Source: Desulfobacula sp.
Lineage (GTDB): Bacteria > Desulfobacterota > Desulfobacteria > Desulfobacterales > Desulfobacteraceae
NCBI RefSeq assembly: GCF_021107415.1
Contig: NZ_JAIOSW010000094.1
Span: forward strand, 1 to 13,935
Direction: 5' to 3'
DNA length: 13,935 nt
The position numbers and the translations under genes are program-made. Below, in pieces: positions 6,193 to 13,825 of this stretch. The stretch's first letter is position 1; the number at the start of each line of letters is the position of its first letter. The notes beneath the pieces are model-generated. The model saw nothing but the letters and a program-made list of their open reading frames with translations. It had not been told where the DNA came from and did no database searches.

Positions 6193-7461
6193 ATGACGCT
6201 AAATATTTCCACTATTGATGATTTTGATATTGATGGCAAGGCGGTTTTGCTTCGGGTGGACATTAACTCGCCCATAGATCGGGTCACCCAGAAAATTGTT
6301 AATCAGAACCGAATCAATAAAAGCATCCCCACCATACGGGATCTTTCAGATAAAGGTGCCAGACTTGTCATCATAGCGCACCAGGGCGACACCCTGGACT
6401 ACCAGAACCTGATCTCTCTGACTGAGCATGCCAAAATACTTTCAAAAAAATTAAAGCGGCCGGTTCAATTTGTTGATGATGTGGCCGGACCCACGGCCAG
6501 AAAGGCCATCAAAGCTTTGAAATCTGGTCGGATACTGCTGCTCGATAATTTAAGATATTTAACCGAAGAGGTTTCAACTTTTGAAAATGATGTCAAATTA
6601 AGTACCATGGAAATGACCCGGACTTATCTGGTCCAAAGTCTCTATCCGCTTTTCGATTATTATGTAAACGATGCCTTTGCTGCAGCCCACCGAAATGCCC
6701 CTTCCATGGTGGCGTTCCAGGAACTGCTTCCATCAGCGGCCGGAAGGCTTTTAACGGAAGAGCTTACAGCTATTTCAGGTGTTGTGAAAACACCGGCCAG
6801 ACCCTGCGTTTTTCTACTGGGCGGGCTTAAAATTTCGGATGCCTTTGGCATGATGGAGCAGGTGTTGTCCAGCGGCGTTGCGGACACGATTCTGACCACC
6901 GGGATAACGGGGCACGTCATGCTGATGGCCCAGGGCATTCATCTGGGCAAGCCATCTGAAAAATTCATCAAAGACAGGTCCCTTGATAAATTCATAGCAC
7001 CAGCCCAGGGGTTGCTCTCTCGCTTTCCGAACCAGCTATACGTCCCGGAAGACCTTGCCATGGAAATCAAGGGTGAACGAACAGAAATCCTTACAGCAGA
7101 TCTTCCCGCAAAAAAAATACTCATCGATATTGGTGAAAAAACCATCACAAAATATGAGACCATATTGAATCGTGCCGGTACCGTATTTGTCAACGGTCCT
7201 GCCGGTGTATGTGAAATGCACACAGGTGCAAAAGGAACCCGCAGGCTTTGGGAGAGACTTGTTAAATCAAACGCTTTTTCCGTTATCGGCGGTGGAGATA
7301 CAGTGACGTGTGCCGACAGGTTTATTGATACCCGTCAGATTGGCTTTGTCTGTACCGGCGGCGGTGCTCTGATTCGCTACATGAGCGGCAAAAAACTGCC
7401 CCTTATTACAGCGATGGAAAAAGCCTACAGGAGGAAACAGTCCAATTTTCAACAACCTTGA
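6193..7461 (+). CDS. Archaeal-type phosphoglycerate kinase homologue
   Basis: A 422-residue kinase homologue with the two-domain PGK layout. N-terminal substrate-side landmarks are LLRVDINSPI (D23, N25), the AHQG loop (H63), DNLRY (R121) and NDAFAAAHR (R167). ATP-side landmarks are LLGGLKISDAFG, TGITGHVM, VNGPAGVCEMH, VIGGGDTV and STGGGA-like CTGGGALIR. Overall it follows archaeal PGKs more than bacterial ones. Classical PGKs have Arg after HLG or HQS/HQG (Arg65 in yeast); here D66 stands at that position, which may change the phosphate-binding patch for 3-phosphoglycerate. ATG 6193 is chosen over GTG 6187 because GGAG at 6180-6183 is then 9 bases away. The expected reaction is acyl phosphate plus ADP to acid plus ATP, in tandem with the upstream dehydrogenase. 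Confidence 0.9.
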   Translation: MTLNISTIDDFDIDGKAVLLRVDINSPIDRVTQKIVNQNRINKSIPTIRDLSDKGARLVIIAHQGDTLDYQNLISLTEHAKILSKKLKRPVQFVDDVAGPTARKAIKALKSGRILLLDNLRYLTEEVSTFENDVKLSTMEMTRTYLVQSLYPLFDYYVNDAFAAAHRNAPSMVAFQELLPSAAGRLLTEELTAISGVVKTPARPCVFLLGGLKISDAFGMMEQVLSSGVADTILTTGITGHVMLMAQGIHLGKPSEKFIKDRSLDKFIAPAQGLLSRFPNQLYVPEDLAMEIKGERTEILTADLPAKKILIDIGEKTITKYETILNRAGTVFVNGPAGVCEMHTGAKGTRRLWERLVKSNAFSVIGGGDTVTCADRFIDTRQIGFVCTGGGALIRYMSGKKLPLITAMEKAYRRKQSNFQQP

Positions 7462-7595
7462 AAAATAATACATTAGTTGTTATACATATTCAGACACAGA
7501 GCGTTGCACTAAATGTTTTTATAAAGGGGATCTTCAGATTTTAAACCGGGGGGTTGCCTTAAGTTATTAAACTCTATTTTAAAGGAATTATTATA
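7462..7595 (+). other. 134-base gap between PGK-like and TlpA-like genes
   Basis: This AT-rich gap holds no convincing terminator, promoter or small gene. The only clear signal is AAAGGAA about 10 bases before the TlpA-like ATG. Whether transcription continues from the enzyme operon into the envelope trio cannot be told from sequence. Confidence 0.4.
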
Positions 7596-8399
7596 ATGAA
7601 CGTGAAGCGTATTCTACTCACCGTCTCATTATCCATTATTCTCCTGTTCTTCATGGGATCTAATACTTTTTTAATGCTGAAAATCAATAAATTGTCATCA
7701 AACCTAAAGGCACTCAATGTCCGGCTTGAAAAAACAGAATCTGATTTTAAAAAACGAATTTTTGTGATTGAGAATAAATATCAATTGATTCAAACTCAAT
7801 TTAACAAACGTGCTTTTGTCCTTGAAAAACAGGCACGTGAAAAATTGAACGCCATCAAGAAACTGATTTCAAAAGAACAGATCACTTTGGCAAAAACCCA
7901 ATTAAATGATTTTCTCAAACAGTTTGGCCAAACAAATGCCGCCAGGACAGGACGAAATCTCCAAACGAAATTATCGGTGGTCGGTAAGCCAATGCCATCG
8001 AATTGGGGTATTGACCGGTGGTTTTCAGGAGAAAACGATATTAATCTGGAAAGTCAGGGAACCACACTCATTGTATTTTGGGAAACATGGTGTGTCTACT
8101 GCATGGAGGAGGCACACGAAATTCAGGCAATATATGAAGAGTATAAAAAGGATGGACTGCAGATATTAGGTTTGACAAAAATGAATAAAAATTCCTCACC
8201 TGAAAAGATTGAAGCATTTATCAAAAAAAAAGGCATTAAATACCCCATTGCAAAAGAAAATGGATCCATGACGCAATATTTCAAGGTGAGCGGGATTCCC
8301 GCGGCAGCGCTGCTGAATGATGGCAAAATTATATGGCGTGATCATCCAGCCAGATTGACAGATGAGATGCTGAAAAAATATTTGAAGATTCAATCCTAA
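7596..8399 (+). CDS. Membrane-anchored TlpA/ResA-like thioredoxin-fold protein with N-terminal coiled coil
   Basis: A 267-residue protein with a single N-terminal membrane anchor (residues about 5-28, ILLTVSLSIILLFFMGSN), so the rest should face the periplasm. Residues about 30-110 are charged and heptad-like and probably form a coiled coil. From about residue 125 comes a TlpA-like thioredoxin domain: VVGKPMP, then VFWETWCVYCMEE with redox CxxC at C166 and C169, and a cis-proline loop SGIPAAALL. Such proteins reduce or oxidise disulfides of partner proteins or act in cytochrome maturation. Its base composition is richer in A/T than that of the enzyme operon. It starts the envelope trio with a parvulin-type isomerase and a HupE-like protein. 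Confidence 0.83.
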   Translation: MNVKRILLTVSLSIILLFFMGSNTFLMLKINKLSSNLKALNVRLEKTESDFKKRIFVIENKYQLIQTQFNKRAFVLEKQAREKLNAIKKLISKEQITLAKTQLNDFLKQFGQTNAARTGRNLQTKLSVVGKPMPSNWGIDRWFSGENDINLESQGTTLIVFWETWCVYCMEEAHEIQAIYEEYKKDGLQILGLTKMNKNSSPEKIEAFIKKKGIKYPIAKENGSMTQYFKVSGIPAAALLNDGKIIWRDHPARLTDEMLKKYLKIQS

Positions 8400-8440
8400 A
8401 GCTGAAATCAAAACAAATGATTAAAAAATAATTAGAACCC

Positions 8441-9298
8441 ATGATGCGCCGTTTATTTAATGATCCCATTTTTCGATTTTTACTGGGAGGAATTTTTATA
8501 TTCATTATTTATACCAAATTTGCCGACCAGGGGCAAAACCGGTCGTATCTCATTTCACTGGATGAAGGGCAGATCGAACGATTGAAAAATGCCTGGAAAA
8601 TAGTAAAGGGACGTATTCCAACCGAAAAAAAATTAGTTCATCTGATTCAGTCGGAAATTAAGGAGGAGATCCTATACCGCGAAGCCCGGCGGTTAGGACT
8701 TGATAAGGGAGACCGGATCATCAAAAGACGTCTGGTCCAAAAATACCGTTTTATGCTGGATGATGCCATCATTATTCCAAAGCCTGATAACCAGATACTG
8801 GATTCCTATTATCGGGAACATCTTGAGAAATATCAGGTGCCGGAAAACATCAGCTTTATGCATGTCTTTTTCAGCAATTCCAAACGAGTTGACCCCCAAG
8901 GGGATGCCGCAATCATCCTGCTGAAACAAAACAGCAAAGACCCATTGCCTTTAAAAGGCGACAGTTTTATGGGACTGTCTCATTTGCAGGACTATCAAAA
9001 ACGAAGCGTGCAAAAAATTTTTGGAACCGGTTTTTATGAACAATTGATGGACCTGCAGCCGGGAGAGTGGAGCGAACCGCTTGAGTCAGCCTACGGATGG
9101 CACCTGGTCTATATTCATGAAAAAAAGGATTCCTACCAGCTATCTTTGGAGGAAGCACGGGAAGACGTGTTAAAAGATTTCCGTGAACAAATGCGAGTAG
9201 AAGCAAAAAACGAAATGCTCAACAAACTTATTGCCAAATATCGGTTACAAACACCTGAAAGCGCACCCAAGATCGATATCGCGGAAATAAAGCAATAA
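8441..9298 (+). CDS. Membrane-anchored parvulin-type peptidyl-prolyl isomerase (PpiC/SurA-like)
   Basis: A 285-residue protein with an N-terminal membrane anchor (residues about 10-26, FRFLLGGIFIFIIYTKF). A SurA-like helical region follows (LIQSEIKEEILYREARRLGLDKGDRIIKRR contains the typical EEILYREA pattern). From about residue 135 it shows a parvulin-like rotamase domain: VPENISFMHVFFS, then LQPGEWSEPLESAYGWHLVYIHEK, the standard C-terminal half of the domain. The likely role is folding of exported proteins. No strong ribosome-binding site is seen; ATG 8444 is an alternative start. Its TAA overlaps the next start by one base (TAATG), so it is coupled to the HupE-like gene. Confidence 0.82.
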   Translation: MMRRLFNDPIFRFLLGGIFIFIIYTKFADQGQNRSYLISLDEGQIERLKNAWKIVKGRIPTEKKLVHLIQSEIKEEILYREARRLGLDKGDRIIKRRLVQKYRFMLDDAIIIPKPDNQILDSYYREHLEKYQVPENISFMHVFFSNSKRVDPQGDAAIILLKQNSKDPLPLKGDSFMGLSHLQDYQKRSVQKIFGTGFYEQLMDLQPGEWSEPLESAYGWHLVYIHEKKDSYQLSLEEAREDVLKDFREQMRVEAKNEMLNKLIAKYRLQTPESAPKIDIAEIKQ

Positions 9299-10284
9299 TG
9301 AAACGAATCATTCTCCTCCTGATCCTTCTTACCCTGGGCATCAGCATACAAGCCATGGCCCATGAAGTACGTCCGGCGTATCTCATGATAGAGGAACTAA
9401 CCGATGGAACCTTTTCTGTTCTTTGGAAAATTCCCACCCTCGGTGGAACCATGCCTAGAATTGAATTGGTATTACCCGATGAATGCCAACGAAAATCGGA
9501 ACCTTTTGCTGAGATGCGGAACGGTGCGTATGTCCGTAGCTGGAATGTGGTATGCGGTGCCGACGGAATAGAAAGTCAACCGATTCAAATAAAAGGGTTG
9601 TCAGCTACACTGATCGATGTCATTGTCAGGGTTCACTGGGCAGATGGTCAGGGGACGCAGCTCTTGCTGACGCCGGATAAAACCAAAGGCATGATTGGAG
9701 CCCGGAAAAAGCAGTCGCGTAGCTCCCAGTTTCTGCCCATGGGAATCAAGCATATTCTTGGTGGATTTGATCACCTGGCTTTTCTTTTCTGCATCCTGCT
9801 TTATATGCAAAAAGCGATTCCATTACTCAAAACAATTACAGCCTTTACCCTTGCCCACAGTATCACTCTTTTTCTGGTTGCCTTAGGGAGTCTAACAGTA
9901 CCCAGTGCCCCGGTCGAATTCATGGTTGCCTTGTCAATTGTACTTGTCGCAGCTGAGACCTTAAGTAAAAAAAATTCGTCGGTCTCACAGGGATGGAAGA
10001 TGACTTTTGCCTTTGGTTTGCTGCATGGGCTTGGATTTGCAAGTGCACTGCAGGGCATTGGATTACCGGAAGGCGACGTTATCTTAGCGCTGCTGCTCTT
10101 TAATCTGGGAGTGGAAGTGGGACAACTCGGCTGTGTCCTGATTATCCTGATACACTTTAGAATACTTGAGCGTATCTGGACCGGCAGTCGGCCGATTATC
10201 GAACGATATGCCGCTCATGCAGTAGGTTCTATCGGTATTTTTTGGATGATCGAACGTGTCATACGGATTATCAATATGAGTTAA
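9298..10284 (+). CDS. HupE/UreJ-like membrane protein with signal peptide
   Basis: A 328-residue protein of the HupE/UreJ_2 type. A signal peptide (residues 1-21, ending IQAMA) should be cut before H22, leaving a mature N-terminus HEVRPAYL. An extracytoplasmic beta-rich region follows to about residue 140. The C-terminal half has about six membrane helices with conserved polar residues: H152, D158 and H159 in KHILGGFDHLAF, H187 in TLAHSIT, H243 in FGLLHGLGFA, and NLGVEVGQ. HupE and UreJ relatives are linked to nickel uptake or hydrogenase and urease maturation, but no hydrogenase or urease gene lies here. A related pairing of this family with a parvulin isomerase is familiar in other bacteria. 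The metal or substrate is unknown. Confidence 0.8.
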   Translation: MKRIILLLILLTLGISIQAMAHEVRPAYLMIEELTDGTFSVLWKIPTLGGTMPRIELVLPDECQRKSEPFAEMRNGAYVRSWNVVCGADGIESQPIQIKGLSATLIDVIVRVHWADGQGTQLLLTPDKTKGMIGARKKQSRSSQFLPMGIKHILGGFDHLAFLFCILLYMQKAIPLLKTITAFTLAHSITLFLVALGSLTVPSAPVEFMVALSIVLVAAETLSKKNSSVSQGWKMTFAFGLLHGLGFASALQGIGLPEGDVILALLLFNLGVEVGQLGCVLIILIHFRILERIWTGSRPIIERYAAHAVGSIGIFWMIERVIRIINMS

Positions 10285-10308
10285 GAACAAATTTTGAAAC
10301 CTTGGGGT

Positions 10309-10344
10309 AAACCACTATAATATGTCCTTAGTGGGTGGTTTTTT
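10309..10344 (+). terminator. Intrinsic terminator after the HupE-like gene
   Basis: AAACCAC (10309-10315) pairs with GTGGTTT (10335-10341), and T residues run from 10339 to 10344. An alternative inner pairing, CCACTA (10312-10317) with TAGTGG (10329-10334), is also possible. The hairpin with its T-run lies 25 bases after the HupE-like stop and before the strong ribosome-binding site of the MFS gene, so the two are probably separate transcripts. Confidence 0.65.
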
Positions 10345-10402
10345 ATCCTTCAAAAAAATATTTATTTTCAATAAATCAGAAAAATTTGGAGGAGGAAACC
10401 AC

Positions 10403-11707
10403 ATGAATGAAACCTTAGGTACAGTTGACACGCGCAGTACGGGCAGTGCCGTCTTTATCATGTTTGTCTGTATGATGCTCTACGTTATCAATTATGCGGA
10501 TCGCACGATCCTGTCTGCAACTCTGCCGTTAATTAAGGCAGATCTGGGTCTCACCGACGCCCAGGCAGGATGGCTTGGTACGGCCTATTTCATCATGGTT
10601 GCAGTGTTGACCATACCATCTTCAATTCTGGTCGATCGCTGGAGCCGGAAAAAATCACTGGCCTTGATGGCCCTTTTATGGAGTACTGCCACCTGGTTTA
10701 CCGGTCTTGGCCGGTCTTTCGGGCAATTGATGGTAATCAGGGGTGCTGTGGGAGTTGGTGAAGCCGGGTTTGCACCTGGCGGCCTGACTTATGTGACTGC
10801 CTCTTTCAGCGAGAAACGGCGAAGCCTTGTTACCGGTATTTTTACCATGGGTGCCGTACTTGGCGCCATGATCGGACTGATTGCAGCATCCCATATTGCC
10901 CAGGCAGATGTGATGGGTTTAGGATGGCGGGCACCCTATTTCTTTTTTGCCATCCCCGGTGTTATGCTGGGTATTCTGGTACTTTTTACCAGGGACTACT
11001 CAACTCAAACCGCAACTATCGAACCCGGCGGACAGGCACCTTCGATCTGGAAAGATGTGCTCTCTATTTTAAAAAATCCTACTTTTCTCCTTGTTTCTCT
11101 GTCCGTGGGAATGGGGAACATTGCAGTCACCGGGTCATTACAATTTTTACCCATGTATCTGATGCGAACAAGAGGAATAGATGTCGCCCAGGCCTCGACT
11201 ATTTTTGCCGTGATGAGTGCCTTCATGCTTCCGGCGTTTATTCTGACCGGTATCTTTGCTGACTGGTGGCAGAAAAGACGGGCAAACGGTCGGATATTGG
11301 CGCTGTTGACCTATTTGACGATCAGTGCAGTGGCCATCACATGTGCATTGCTGCTGGACAGCATCCATCAGCATTTTCCAGCGTTGATTATGTTTACCAT
11401 TTCCGGTTCTCTGGTTTCAACCCTGGTCGCGGTTTCCGCATCGGGCCTGCAGGGATTGGTTCCTTTGAGGCTGCGCAGCCTGTCAATGGGGGTTCTGATT
11501 TTGCTGACCTATACGGTCGGCGGTTTTGGGCCGCTTCTGGTGGGCTGGCTTTCCGACAAATTGGGAACGATTGAAAATCCAGATCTGAGCAGTGCCTTTT
11601 GGGTTTTACCCATCGCTCTTTTGATCGGTATAATTTTGGCTTTCCTGGGTTCCCGAACCTATGGGCATGCTTCCAATACTGAGGATCAGCATATGAAGAC
11701 GTCTTGA
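10403..11707 (+). CDS. Major facilitator superfamily transporter, spinster-like
   Basis: A 434-residue permease with about twelve predicted membrane helices. INYADRTILSATLPLIKADLGL near the N-terminus and GWLGTAYFIMVAVLTIPSSILVDRWSRKKSL (helix 2 to the loop 2-3 motif A, DRxSRKK) are typical of MFS carriers, as is RGAVGVGEAGFAPGG in helix 4. The pattern resembles the spinster/hexuronate-type group that moves organic anions, sugars or lipids. ATG 10403 is chosen because GGAGGAGG (10388-10395) lies just upstream; a longer frame from 10322 would begin inside the terminator hairpin. The gene follows a terminator and precedes an outer-membrane protein gene, so it probably takes up the substrate of the enzyme operon across the inner membrane. 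The substrate is not evident. Confidence 0.87.
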   Translation: MNETLGTVDTRSTGSAVFIMFVCMMLYVINYADRTILSATLPLIKADLGLTDAQAGWLGTAYFIMVAVLTIPSSILVDRWSRKKSLALMALLWSTATWFTGLGRSFGQLMVIRGAVGVGEAGFAPGGLTYVTASFSEKRRSLVTGIFTMGAVLGAMIGLIAASHIAQADVMGLGWRAPYFFFAIPGVMLGILVLFTRDYSTQTATIEPGGQAPSIWKDVLSILKNPTFLLVSLSVGMGNIAVTGSLQFLPMYLMRTRGIDVAQASTIFAVMSAFMLPAFILTGIFADWWQKRRANGRILALLTYLTISAVAITCALLLDSIHQHFPALIMFTISGSLVSTLVAVSASGLQGLVPLRLRSLSMGVLILLTYTVGGFGPLLVGWLSDKLGTIENPDLSSAFWVLPIALLIGIILAFLGSRTYGHASNTEDQHMKTS

Positions 11708-11737
11708 ATCCTTTTCAGCCCAAATTTCCATCAATTA

Positions 11738-11775
11738 ATATAAACCCTCAAAATATGCCTTTTGGGTCATTACAA
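11738..11775 (+). repeat. 38-bp shared upstream element, copy 2
   Basis: This is the second copy of the element found at 1817-1854 (34 of 38 identical, same orientation). It lies in the gap between the MFS and DUF1302 genes and ends 127 bases before the preferred DUF1302 start. The inverted-repeat left arm present beside copy 1 is missing here, so the conserved unit is the linear element rather than the hairpin. Confidence 0.65.
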
Positions 11776-11901
11776 CCATGGAGTTTTAGCAATATTTTAT
11801 TGAATATTTAAACAGGGATTATGATGATCCCATCACTTAATTATAATTTTTTAGAAACCAGCACCATAACTCATCTAAAACAGAGGGGGAGGAATGATCA
11901 A

Positions 11902-13806
11902 ATGAGCTTTTTTCTAACAAAACGCAACATCTGCCAGGCAACATTTTTATTTTTACTGGTCGCAATGCACTTTTTGTGGGGTGTGAGCACAACTTACGCT
12001 GTTCAACTCTACGATGACAAGGGTTACACTATTAATTTGGACACCACGCTTTCATGGGGGGCAAAATGGCGCCTTGATGACCGTGACCCGGATTTGATCC
12101 ACGTAATAAATGGTGGAAACAAAGCAGGTGCCAACGGTGATAACGGAAACCTCAACTTTGACAAAGGCCTTATCAGCAATGCAATTAAGGCAACCAGTGA
12201 ACTGGAAATAAAAAAAGACAACTTTGGTCTATTTGTCAGGGGAACAGCCTTTTATGACTATGAGATTATGAAAAATGACCGTGAGTACGTTCAACTCGGT
12301 GAGATAGGCAAAGAACAGGCAGGAAAAGACGTTGAGCTGCTGGACGCTTACATATGGGGCGCTCATGATTTTGGAGAAGTGCCTGTCATGCTGAAGGTGG
12401 GCGAGCAGGTGGTTAACTGGGGTGAGTCTGTCTTTATTAGAAACGGCATCAACGCCATTAACCCAATTGATGCCGGTGCGATTCGTGTTCCGGGCTCGGA
12501 AGTCCGGGAAGCACTTATTCCAGAGGGTATGGTTAATTTCTCAATCTCTCCCACATTAAATACGAGTATTGAAGCAATCTATCTTTATGATTGGGGTGAA
12601 ACCGAAGCTGATGCCAGCGGCACCTATTTTTCCAACAACGACTGGGTTACCCCGGATGGATTCAAGGCCGTGCTCGATCAGAGCCCTTTCGGAGACATGC
12701 AAGACGCATCTTTAGATGATACTTTTATGGCCATTGGCAGGTCAGCTACTCGCGAAGCTTCCGATCAGGGTCAATGGGGTGCTTCCTTTAAAGCGTATGT
12801 GCCGGCCTTAAATGATACTGAGTTTGGATTTTTCTATCTTAGATATCACAGTCGTCTGCCACTTGGCAGCGCAACTACAGGAACACAGGCCGGAGCACAG
12901 ACTGCAGGTATTATTGCCGCATCAGCGCCTCCGATTGGCATGGCTGTTGGAGTGGCTTTGGCAGGCGGCGCAACAGTTCCACAGGCCATTGCAGCAGGTA
13001 CAGCTGCCGGCGTTGCTGCGGGGGCTCCCCAGGAATCCTCCCAGGCAATTGCGGCAACTGCTGCCACGGGTGGTAATGTTGCGGCGACTACAGGAGCCTA
13101 TGCTGCAGATTCTTATGTTGAGACCGCCAAATACTATTCAGAGTATCCAGAGGATATCCAGCTGTTCGGTGTGAGTTTTAATACTGAAGCCTTTGGATGG
13201 GGAGTACAAGGAGAGGTTTCTCACCGACTGGATGTACCCTACCAGATTGATGATGCCCAGTTGATTGCTGCAGCAATGGGTGCAATCAATGCAAATCAAG
13301 CGAACAATAATTTGATTGGCAATTATCAGGGACAGTTTGAGACGGATATTCAGGGTTATCTTTTATATGATGTAACCCAGGCACAGGTCGCACTGACGAA
13401 AATGTTTCGGCCCATTCTCGGCTCTGACGGTGGTACGTTCATAACAGAGTTCGGGTATACCTATGTTCATGATTTACCCAGCGAAGCAATCCTTGAATCT
13501 CCCAGCGGCATCGTATATGATTCGGGTTCCTGGGGGTATCGGTCACGGCTGATTTTTAAATATCTCAACGCCATTGGCCCCGTTAACCTGTTTCCCCGGA
13601 TAGGATGGAACCACGATGTAAAAGGGAGTTCACCCACTCCGGGCCGCTCCTTTCTTGAGGACCGGAGAGCTGTGATGCTCGGATTAAAAGCAACATATCA
13701 GAGTTGGAGTTTCGACGTCAGCTACTCTAACTTTTTTGGCGCCGGGAAAGACAACAAGATAAATGACCGTGATTTCATAGGTTGCAGTCTTAAGTATAGC
13801 TTCTAA
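11902..13806 (+). CDS. DUF1302 outer-membrane beta-barrel protein with Ala/Gly-rich insertion
   Basis: A 634-residue secreted protein. It has a signal peptide (MSFFLTKRNICQATFLFLLVAMHFL..., ending near TTYA), then VQLYDDKGYTINLDTTLSWGAKWRL, the usual start of DUF1302 proteins, and later LLDAYIWGAHDF, GEQVVNWGESVFIRNGINAINPID, EYPEDIQLFGVSFNTEAFGWGVQGE and the C-terminal LKYSF typical of outer-membrane barrels. ATG 11902 is chosen because GAGGGGGAGG lies at 11883-11892 and a signal peptide begins directly; ATG 11821 would add 27 unlikely residues. Residues about 322-403 form an Ala/Gly/Thr-rich stretch. DUF1302 genes usually travel with DUF1329 genes, as here, and are tied to uptake or handling of hydrophobic compounds in several bacteria; the exact role is not settled. 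Confidence 0.87.
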   Translation: MSFFLTKRNICQATFLFLLVAMHFLWGVSTTYAVQLYDDKGYTINLDTTLSWGAKWRLDDRDPDLIHVINGGNKAGANGDNGNLNFDKGLISNAIKATSELEIKKDNFGLFVRGTAFYDYEIMKNDREYVQLGEIGKEQAGKDVELLDAYIWGAHDFGEVPVMLKVGEQVVNWGESVFIRNGINAINPIDAGAIRVPGSEVREALIPEGMVNFSISPTLNTSIEAIYLYDWGETEADASGTYFSNNDWVTPDGFKAVLDQSPFGDMQDASLDDTFMAIGRSATREASDQGQWGASFKAYVPALNDTEFGFFYLRYHSRLPLGSATTGTQAGAQTAGIIAASAPPIGMAVGVALAGGATVPQAIAAGTAAGVAAGAPQESSQAIAATAATGGNVAATTGAYAADSYVETAKYYSEYPEDIQLFGVSFNTEAFGWGVQGEVSHRLDVPYQIDDAQLIAAAMGAINANQANNNLIGNYQGQFETDIQGYLLYDVTQAQVALTKMFRPILGSDGGTFITEFGYTYVHDLPSEAILESPSGIVYDSGSWGYRSRLIFKYLNAIGPVNLFPRIGWNHDVKGSSPTPGRSFLEDRRAVMLGLKATYQSWSFDVSYSNFFGAGKDNKINDRDFIGCSLKYSF

Positions 13807-13825
13807 ATTATAAGAGGAGAACATC

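Noticed and set aside
12812..13174. A 120-codon plus-strand open frame rich in Gln, Leu and Arg inside the DUF1302 gene
   Set aside because: It is a frame shadow of the Ala/Gly-rich repeat-like codons; there is no start signal and the composition is artificial.
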